Of a DNA stretch of 64,000 bases, positions 24,600-34,000 are shown piece by piece; position 1 is the first letter of the stretch; each line of letters starts with the position of its first letter. The notes beneath the pieces are model-generated. The model was not told where the DNA came from. It saw only the letters and a list, made by a program, of their open reading frames with translations, and searched no databases. The stretch is taken from contig CM070615.1 of NCBI GenBank assembly GCA_036346395.1, positions 3,477,534-3,541,533 on the forward strand, in the 5' to 3' direction. The stretch is from Hsuehochloa calcarea (lineage: Eukaryota > Streptophyta > Magnoliopsida > Poales > Poaceae). The translations under genes and the position numbers were made by a program.

Positions 24600-27500
24600 A
24601 GGTACTTGGAGAGGCATTGGAGGCTTGGCTTATTCATATAAAGATGGATTTCATCATATATCAAATTGGAGCCAAGTTTGAGGATACTCGTTTCACATCA
24701 AGAACCAATGCCATCTCGGTAACAAGTATTTACATTGAAGTATCTAGCCCCTTATGCCGCGTGTAGGTTGCATTTCATAAAAATCATTTTAAAAAGGGGT
24801 GCTCTTGCTCTATATTCATAATGTTCAAATATCTTGAGCAAGTTTGGGTGTGGCACATTAAGGGGGAGTGCTAAATCATAATCATGTATATCACATCCCT
24901 AAGTGTGCCCAAATAGATTAAGTGCTAGTATTGTTTTTCAAAAATGAGCTTTTTAGCCAAAAGTTAAAAATTTCATAACTATTAGTAAATCTTTGAAAAA
25001 CTAGTTGCAAAATGTATACAAATGCATTTCAAATGTTTTCCAAAGGTTTTGGCTCAAGAAAAACCTATTTTAAAAGAAAATGAGATTCTAGCCAAAAATT
25101 CTAGATCATAGTATCTTGTTTTGACCAAAACTAGAATTTTGTGTAAAATCTTTTCTAAAAGGAATTTGAAAATCTTGCCAAAAGCAAAATCCTAGAGTTG
25201 GTCATTCTAAACATTTTTGGTATTCAAATGATTTTCAAAAGACCAACCTAGCAAAAGTTATTTGATTTCGAAACTCATCCAAAAACATACTTTGACCAAA
25301 AAGGTCACTTTCTAGCACTTAAGTGAGTTTGACCATATGAACCAAAATTCTTCACATGAATATGTTCATAATGGTATTTATAACTCATTCATAAAATTGA
25401 ATGCTTTAAAATCAACCAAATGCTCGTTTTGGTTTGTTTTGAAAAATTTCTTGAAAATAAAGCTTCAATTGCAAAATCAAAGCTTAATTCATAAAATTAT
25501 TTCTTTAGATAGACATTAGTCTCTTTAATGCATAATGATCCTGAATGACATTTATTTGAGTGCAAAACTAGGGTTCGTTTGCATAAATATCAAATTCCAA
25601 GATCAATCCTTCAAGTGTCAGATAATCGAACTTAGGCACTCCAGTGCGGAACTTCGATTTCTAACTTCCGCACATTAGTTGGCGGAACTTCCGATTGTTC
25701 GACAAGTCACTATTTGATTCCATTCAAATTCGAACCTTCTTTGGTCGCTTCTCGTGGTCAAGTTGATCCTTGATATCCTTGCTAGCTACCCACCACTCAA
25801 ATACAATTGCATCTCTCAAGTGGTATTATTTCCAAGTGGTAGCTCCTTTTGATCATCTTGATCTCGGCATGAGATTTATCTTTCAAGTGATATCATCTTA
25901 TTCGTTAAAATGATGTCCTCTTTTCATCCTTGCCGATCAAAATCTTTTCTTATCTAAAGCTTTCTCCGTTTTGTGGTATGTGTTACAAGTGGTATCTTTT
26001 CAAATTGAAGATAAGAGAAATAAGATTCATGCATACAAGTGATATCAAGTATCTACAAATGGAATCAATTACTCTTGGTATCAAGTGCTTTTTACAAGTG
26101 GTATCAAGTTTCTACAAATGGAATTAATTATCCTTGATATCATTCACTCTTACAAGATGGAAGATAATCCTTTGTGTGTCAAAGGAGAAGATGACAAGGA
26201 AACAAGAAAATCATTTGTATGTCAAATGAGAAGAAATAAATGCCAAAAGGAACCCTTTATGTAAGGGGGAGTTTTTCTTTGTGAAAAATCTCTTAAAAGA
26301 TTTTGGGTTTCTTAAAATTTTGTGTAATTTGAGAAAACTATCTTATTTGCCCAAAATGATTTATTGGATCTTGTGAATGAATGTGTTTCATTCTCATTTG
26401 CTTCATTTGGTATTCTTGGAGTGGCATTACAACTCATATGCAAGATTAGCTTTTTAAAATCAAGCCTTCCAGTCAAAAGCCAATTTTTTTACAAGTGGCA
26501 TCTTGCTTAAAAGGGTCAAAATTTGTGAAAAACTACACAAAAGTATCTAAAAATGTATTTCAAATGCTTTTGAAGTAAAAATTCCTACTTTTGAAACAAA
26601 ATAGAAAATTTGGCCTCAAAAGGATCTTATATGATCTTGATTTTGAATTAAATGACATATTTCCTTAAATCAAAATCTATTGAGTTTTTGAAAAAGTTTT
26701 CAATACCAAACTCATAGGGTTGGTCATTTCAAACATTTCTCAAGTTCAAAGTTTTTACAAAAGACCAATTGTTAAAAATCTATACTCATTTGAAATTCAC
26801 CGAAAAACTCGTTTTGACCCAAAATGACCTATTCTTGCATATAGTGAGTTTTGCTATTTGAGCTGGATTTCTTTGTGTATCTTGGATTGAAATAGTATTT
26901 CTAACTCATACAAAGCTAACAAAGTGAAAAACTCCATGAAATCCAAATTGGTTTGCATTTTGGATCTTAAAAGCAAAATTGCTTTATATACCTTCAATGC
27001 GCATTTTGCCATATCTTTTGAAAGAAAAGTCCTTTTTCAAAAATTATTGTTGGAAAACACTATAAATAGTCCAAAGTTAAAATCTGGAACTTTTCAAAGA
27101 ATTTGGACTTCATTTGTAAAAGTATTGACTTTTCTTCTCTTTAAACTAAAATCTTACCTTCAAAGCTTAAATTGGCATATCTTTTGATTGGAGACTCCTT
27201 TTTCGAAAATTCTTCTTGGATAAATTTCTCAGGAATCTAAAGTTTATTTCTGCCAAATTTGAAGGTATTTAGACTTGAATTGAAAAAGTTTTGACTTTTT
27301 CTCTCTTTGCTCAAAAGCTGAAATTTCAGATTTGTGCATGGTTTTGAGCAGATTTGTGAATTTTGTATATTTAAATGGGTTCACAATTAGAGGAAGCTAT
27401 AATAATGACATTTGATCCTCTATAGTGGTTCTATGTTGACAAAATTTCTCAAATTTATTGGAACCATTGTACCCATTTTCTCAGCTGTCTTTTGAGGCTC

Positions 27501-28247
27501 AAATGAATTGTCAAAATCTGAAAATCCTGAATTTTTCAGTTTTATGAAACTTTGTGATTTTCATATCTTTAAATTGGTTGACATTTGGTTAAGCCTCCCA
27601 AAATGAAAATTGTGTGTATATGCCAGCACTAGCTCCATGATTAATTTCATATTTTTCTGAGCTTGCTTCCATATATTTTCAGTATTGGCCATCTTTGATC
27701 TTCTCGTCTTGGAATTTGAAAATGTTCTTGAGAAGACTTCAAAGAAGGAGATTATTTGAATGTATTTCAAATATCATTTCAAGTCGTATCATTTCAAGTG
27801 GTTCTCAATATTCTGATTTAAAAGGGGAAAATGTTATGATCAATAGGTTTATAACCTATCTTTGGTTCTCCTCTCATATCTTGAGAACAAAATCTCCTTT
27901 GGTCATATAAGTTCAATTCATACTTTTTGTGACCAACCTCGATATTTGCAAGTGGTATCGATTTGCAAACCTCCCTTTGTGTCCTTTTTAGTGATTAATG
28001 CCAAAAGGGGGAGAATATTTGTATCAATACTCTTCCATTTGGATGTTTGAGTTGTTTAAAATGCTAAAAAGGGAGAGAATTGCCAAAAGGGGAAAGTGCA
28101 TTATTTGTTTAATCTCATATCATTATTCTAATGCATCTTTAAATTTCACCTTATGACGTGAATAGACATAGCTCATTAGGTTAAATTCTCTCTTATGTCT
28201 ATTTATATCCAAATGTTGTTATTGATAATGGATTTGTCATCAATCAC
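24600..28247 (+). other. Non-coding interior of the gag-only element
   Basis: This 3.6 kb stands where pol would be but shows no pol motif in any frame. It is AT-rich and repetitive. A segment at about 24900-25450 is repeated in diverged form at about 26490-26990. A ~168-bp unit is tandemly repeated at about 27005-27175 and 27176-27335. A 59-bp unit repeats at 26035 and 26094. The phrase TTACAAGTGGTATC (the LTR-end/primer-site junction) recurs at 25983 and 26092. A palindrome block like those in the LTR lies at 25640-25700. Several purine tracts resembling the polypurine tract are scattered through it. Confidence 0.75.
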
Positions 28248-28262
28248 CAAAAAGGGGGAGAT
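28248..28262 (+). promoter_or_regulatory. Polypurine tract next to the 3' LTR
   Basis: AAAAAGGGGGAGAT lies directly before the TGAAGG start of the 3' LTR. This is the expected plus-strand priming site. Confidence 0.85.
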
Positions 28263-31039
28263 TGAAGGATCTAGACCCGCCATTATGCGTTAATGGAGTG
28301 TTTTGGTGATTAATGACAAATCTATTTGTGAGACTAACATTTCCGTTATTATATTTAGTGCATAGTCTCATTTGGATATAAAGGTGAAAACTCAACTAGG
28401 TATGCAATCGACATCTCAATCTTATATATTGTTGCATTCCTCGGATCCAAAATATAGGTTAAACTCAACCATAAGTAAAACTTGAATATGTGCATATGTT
28501 TCTATTACACATCGTGTATGCACACATTTAGGGGGAGTTTAGTCTATATTTTGTGGTTTCATAAGTATTGATCCATATTCCATTCTCTAAATATATTAAG
28601 GATCATTACTTTGAAACAAATCCTTTGAGTATATAAAACTTGTGTAGTTCATATATACTCGTATTACTTTATATTCAATTATTTGCAATTGTGTTGTGGG
28701 ACTAATGTGTGTGCTAAGATGTGTTCAAGGCTTAGTCCCGGAGTCTGAATGAAGACATGAAAAGGAAATGCAAAGATGGTAAAAGATCAACATGGCTCAA
28801 GACAAAGGAGTCATGCATTCAAAATCTGTTGAAATTTGTTTTCTAAACATCGGTAGTTCGGTATTGTATCTCGGAACTACATTGCAGTGAACTTCCGGAC
28901 AAATCGCGGAACGTTTTTTCCAGAGAGCACCCTTTTTAGGGACTTAGCCGATTTCTCGAAGTGCGGAAGTTCCGGCATTGTAAATGCGGAAGTTCCGATT
29001 ATCGGTTGCTCCGAAATTCTTGCGGATCGTTTTTCCGAGAAGCACCATTTTGAGACTTAGCCAAAATTTGGAAGTACGGTAGTTCCGCTATGTGTTGAGC
29101 GGAACTTCCGAAGATCGGAACTACCGCATGATAGTTGGCGGTAGTACCGCACCTTTCTACAATAGCTTGTTTAGAAGCATTTGTTGCATGTATATCTTGA
29201 TAATTATTGTTAATCATTGTGAGACTAACATTTTTCATGAGTTGGATGAATATGCTATGTTCTAGGGTGACGAAGACTTTGGATGGCATCATGAGTTGAT
29301 CATCATCAAGTCAAGGTTCAAGAAGAGGATGTATCGTGTGTTGATGCATAACAAGATCTCGAAGAAGGAGATGATCATGAGTTGATCGTCAAGTCAAGAG
29401 AAGACCCATCATGTGTTGATGGAGGTCAAGTAAAGGATGCATCATGGGTTGATGCATGTTAAGACGATGACCCGGACTTGAAGTGAAGATGTGCGTCATC
29501 AAGCTTCAAGAAGTTGTTCACGGCAAAGGTATGACTAGCTAGGGCTAAGGATGTGTTCCTAGTCTTTTACCGGTCTTGGTGTTTGGTTGGAAGACCGAAT
29601 TGCTAGTATAGGTTGCCGTACTATTAAGAGGGGTCTTGTCTAGTAGCTTGAGTCTCATCATGTGTTGATAGCTCAATCTTGCTTGCTCTAGCTCTACATG
29701 GCATGATGCTATTATTTGCGAATGTGTTTTGCAAATAGTTGAGGCTTATGCAGTTAATCCTTGTAGCATGTGACTATACTTTTGCGAATGTGTTTTGCAA
29801 ATGGTTGAAGTCCATGTACCTACACCTTGATATGGTCTAAGATTGCTTATTGTTATTTCTTTGGACTTAGACCATGATAGTGGCTCTTTAGAGTTGTGCT
29901 TTTTGATTTGATCAAATGTGTTTGAGATCAATCAAATAGGTGGGTTATGTAGCCCTCTGAACAAGCTTTCCATAGAGTCCAAGATCACTCAATTCCGACA
30001 TCGGAGTCAAAAGTTATGACATTTTTACCGAGTGTCGTCTATGCTGAAATTGAGCTACGGAACTTCCGCCCGAAAACAGAGGAACTTCCGATAATCGGAA
30101 GTTCCGCCATTTGTACTGCGGAACTTCCGCACCAAACTTTTTAACGGCTAGTTTTTGAGCCGTTATGCACCGACTGGCCCATGAGCAAGAGAAAGCGGTA
30201 GTTCCGCATATTAGTTGGCGGAACTTCCGATTTCCCTGATTTTTCTGCAACTTTGCCTCCAACGGCTAGTTTATGTGTGTGGGCTATAAATACCCACTTT
30301 GGCCGGTTGGAGAAGGTTGCTGGTGCCCATATTCATTCTATTGAGCTAAAGGCAAACCTCTCATCTCTTTTGTGCATGTGTTGCACTTAGTGAGTGTTGA
30401 GAGTAAACCCTAAGTGCATGTGTTGCCTTAGGTAGTGGATTGAGTATCCAGTTGAGCGTTGACACTTGATTAGTTCAAGTGATCGTTGAGACTTGTTTCT
30501 CTTGGTGTTTGCCGACACCTAGACGGCGTGGAAGCGTTGTGCCCGGTGATCTTCTCAAGAAGCTTGTGAGAAGGCCCAGCGTTGTTGTGAGTGGTTTGGT
30601 GCTCGCCATCTCCGGAGCGGAGGAAGAGCAACCGTAGTAGAGCGAGGTGTTGGTTCGATTTGGAACCGGTCCAAGTGTTTGGACTTACCTCGGAGGTGTG
30701 TGCTCATTTGAGGAGCCGGTCCAACGTGGTTGGGCTTACCTCAACGTGGATTAGGGGAGACCGGCAAGTCTCCGAACACCACGGTAAAACATAATCGTGT
30801 CATCTTGTTTTTACTTGTGCTTTACTTTGAGCAATTTACATTCCTGCTTTAATTGCTTATATATCATTGTATGTTTGCTCTCTTGTATTGTCGGTGCACT
30901 TAGTTGAGCCTAGTTGATTTAGGTTTTAATTGTGTAAAACCAATTCGCTCTTAGCTTCCGTATTTATATATTGGTTTAGCCCGATAGATTTTTAAAACCG
31001 CCTATTCACCCCCCTCTAGTCGGCCACCTCGATCTTACA
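28263..31039 (+). repeat. 3' LTR of the gag-only element (2777 bp)
   Basis: Near-identical copy of 20376-23156. Substitutions and small indels are concentrated in the palindrome cluster at 28850-29045; elsewhere differences are scattered single bases. It is followed by the target duplication CACTC. Confidence 0.92.
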
Positions 31040-31044
31040 CACTC

Positions 31045-31237
31045 ACCGCAAACTTCGGGTACAATTTTCAAAAAAAAAATCAGAATCTATTCCTTTATCC
31101 CATATTTTCATTAAATGATTGGAATTATTGTGCCTGATCAAATCTTATTGATGCACGTTTCGAGAGAAAAAATCCTTAAGTAAATATTTCATATTTTCTT
31201 AAGCCTTAAGGGCTAGCTTACAGGGTTTCTTGACCAG
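31045..31237. other. Short spacer right of the gag-only element
   Basis: Continuation of the host or older-element sequence that the 10.66-kb insertion split. Nothing coding is recognised, and no copia gag or pol resumes here. Confidence 0.4.
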
Positions 31238-31382
31238 ATCAACGTGTTAGTGATTTCAAGTAGTCATGGTAAAATCAGAGTGTTAGTGATTTCAAGTAGT
31301 CATGATAAAATTAGTGTGTTAGGCATTTTAAACCATGGTAAATCAGAGAGTTGGGCATTTCAAGTCACAAAGTAAGGTAAAA
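31238..31382. repeat. Four ~36-bp tandem repeats
   Basis: A unit like GTGTTAGTGATTTCAAGTAG followed by 'tcatggtaaaatca' occurs four times. The first two copies are almost identical, the last two diverged. Confidence 0.7.
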
Positions 31383-32375
31383 TCGAGAGATACTTATGAC
31401 AGACAGTTTTTAATATGAACTATCTGTGATACTAGCTCATCACACAAGGGTTTTGTTTGAAACCGTCTGTGATTCACATAATTTTTTGAGCATTTGCGCG
31501 GGAGGCAAAATGTTTTGGCGCTGCCCTTATATATTATACCCACCCCCGCCTTGTCTTCCATCAGTCTCTCCCTCTCCCCTCCCCACGCTGAGCTCCGACG
31601 ACCGCCCTCGATTCCCCAGTGTGGTTCGCGCGAGGAGACGCAGCCAACGATGAGGAGGAGGAGGGATCGCAGGAGCTCCATGTTTGCTGCAGGAGGTAGA
31701 CTGCCGGAAGGTACGTGTATATCCGTAAAACATACATAATTTTATTGGTTGTTTGATGGTTCTTATTTTATTTGTACCTAATGCCGGAGCGCCGCCGGAG
31801 ATTTTCGGCCATCTCTCCTTTTCCTTGCCGACGAGCTTGAGTCGAATTTGGACGACAGGCAAGAATAGTTTGTGATATGCTGGTGAGGTACATAGAATAG
31901 CTCACAAGACCAATCTAAGAAGTCGATGAGTTCTTCAGGAGCTTGGAGGCACAGATGGTTTCTAGCTAGTTTAACTTTGCAATTTTGTTCCTTTTTTTCC
32001 CCATTCTGAGGGGACGTTGTGAAACCTTTTGATTTTCCTTTTGATATATAGGTCTCTCCTCAATGTGTTTACCATCAGAATTTTAATTGGATTTTAGTTG
32101 TCTTGCTAGAGGTTCCATATGGAAACTACTGTCCAGCAATCGATTGGTTTGACTCAAAATTTAATTTTTTGTAATAGAAAAAACTGTCACAGACGGTTCT
32201 GAACAAGAACCGTCTGTGATAAGTAATTATCACAGTCAGTTCCTATTCAGAGCCGTCTATGATAGCTTTTTTTATAGACGATTCAAAAACCGTCTGTGAT
32301 GACTTCATGTCATTATTGACCCATAAACTCAGACGCCTCACGAAACCGTCTGTGATGACGTTTTATGTAGTAGTG
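31383..32375. mobile_element. Non-autonomous CACTA element, one end decayed
   Basis: The right end reads ATGTAGTAGTG (to 32375), the reverse complement of a CACTACTACAT terminus. Both sides carry subterminal copies of CACAGACGGTT / AACCGTCTGTG in both orientations (about 31405-31475 and 32185-32360), the hallmark of this grass CACTA family. The same arrangement occurs at 45353-46345. The left terminal CACTA is not found, so that end is mutated or truncated and no target duplication can be tested. The interior (31520-31720) is GC-rich and gene-like; see findings. No transposase is present. Confidence 0.7.
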
Positions 32376-34000
32376 CCTCTGTAATGATTATGACCCTACA
32401 ACCGATACCCAAAAGAAGTCTAATATCCTTTACTACGACTGAACTGGTCGATGACCAGTTTAAGCCATGAGACGACCATCTATGGACATGTCTGGCCAGC
32501 TATACGGTTCTGGACAATCTCTGACCAATTTACTGGTCGGGGGATATGATAGTTTCCCACGTGACTAACGAAAAAGCAGTTATTGACATATTTAACAACT
32601 TACGACAGTTAGCTAAAAGACGTGATGGTTCAAGATTTTGCTGAAGAATGTGTATGAAGATTAGAGATGCCTTTAGCGGTATTAACTGCCACCCTTTGCC
32701 CAAGTACTATGTAAATTATATTCATTAATATTCATAATTGTGTAATCATTCATTGTTCAGATTCAAGTTCATGGATTCCGTAACATCCCCCATTTTATTA
32801 CCATATAAACACTCGATGTGTCCGCAATAAAAGGGTCTTCGTTTTGATAGTGTTCTCAAATCATTTTTCCAGTTAAGCTCGATAGGAACCCCGTGTTCCG
32901 ATCATCGACAAAGATTTGAGTTCGGTTCTAGTAAATTTTTTAGTTGAATCGTTTCCTCCACCGTATTAAGCTGGTTCAATCTCTTCTCTCTCATCGTTTG
33001 AACCGGCGAAATCACAGCATTGCATATTGCCTTAGCTACCGCATGCCTTACACTGTAATTAAGCACGGATGAACATGGTGAAAACACAATTTCTTTGTGG
33101 TAGGTACTTGAGCTTACGCGGTTACTCCTACATGCATGTCACTATGGTTAGACCTAGGGAGGATGCATGCAGTGCGTGGAGCACTAGTGCCTGGTGGTAT
33201 ATAAGACGAGGACACGCATCGGAATCGACGCAATTTGACCTTCATTTACGGAGGAAGAAACACCCAAGTACAAAACACACGTACCGTCTTTAACCTGCTT
33301 TGATGCCCTTTCGTACTACTGTAGCCGCATAAAGGAAGAGCTAGCGAAAGTCTAACCAACATTCGATCGGCAGAAGAAACACCTACTACACCACCAAATC
33401 ACAGCATTGCATATTGCCTTAGCTACTGTTTATTTTGTAATTTATATTCATTCATTTCATACATACATGGTAGTATACACGATGACATCCGATCGATTTC
33501 GTTCCGAATTCACCGCTATTCGTAAGCAGTACGTGTGCTGCAAGTACACATACAGTGTCACTAGCTTTCTGCCGCTAATCATATAACTTGTGCCGGTACG
33601 AACTAGTACTACTCTAAAGTCTAAATTGCGCGTGTCAATACTTTGACGGGCATGTACAAATGAAACGTGCTGCAGGTCAGCAAATCCTAGGCAGAAAGCG
33701 AGTTACATTTTGAACCAACACGCAGATGCAAATTAATGCAAGGAAATTAAGCTATTCTTTTCGAAAGCGCAGCTAATTAAGCTTTTTCCCTAACCTGTGC
33801 TGCTCCCTCCGGCTCCGGCCGTTAAAGAGAGTCGTTCTAGCCTTGTCTTCCTAGTTCAACAAAGTGTGTCGTCGAAGTGCATGCTTTTATGCAAAGATGG
33901 TCATCATTACCCCTACTAATCACCACCACTTACTTACGGAAGTAAATTTACTGGGAAAGAAGCTCACTATAAGGTTTTCCTTATCAACCGTTGATTCTCG
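32376..34000. other. Intergenic DNA with a spaced direct repeat
   Basis: No gene is recognised. The phrase with 'aaatcacagcattgcatatt' and 'gccttagcta' occurs at about 33008 and again at about 33395. The stretch 32430-32550 contains several 'ctggtcg' / 'gaccag' words that resemble the LTR and leader of the copia element at the right edge (58500-58600, 62940-63160), so it may be an old LTR fragment. Confidence 0.4.

Larger units (their letters stand above)
20376..31039 (+). mobile_element. Complete non-autonomous (gag-only) LTR retrotransposon, 10.66 kb
   Basis: Two long direct repeats (20376-23156 and 28263-31039) start TGAAGG and end CTTACA. The element is flanked by identical 5-bp target duplications CACTC (20371-20375 and 31040-31044). 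It has a primer site (23159-23170), a gag frame (23211-24395), a long non-coding interior and a polypurine tract (28248-28262). No protease, integrase or reverse transcriptase is recognisable in the interior, so it must be moved by enzymes from another element, like a LARD. The LTRs are nearly identical over most of their length, so the insertion is fairly young. The gag type, the very long LTRs and the many GGGGGAG tracts point to the SIRE/Maximus copia lineage (inference). Confidence 0.9.
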
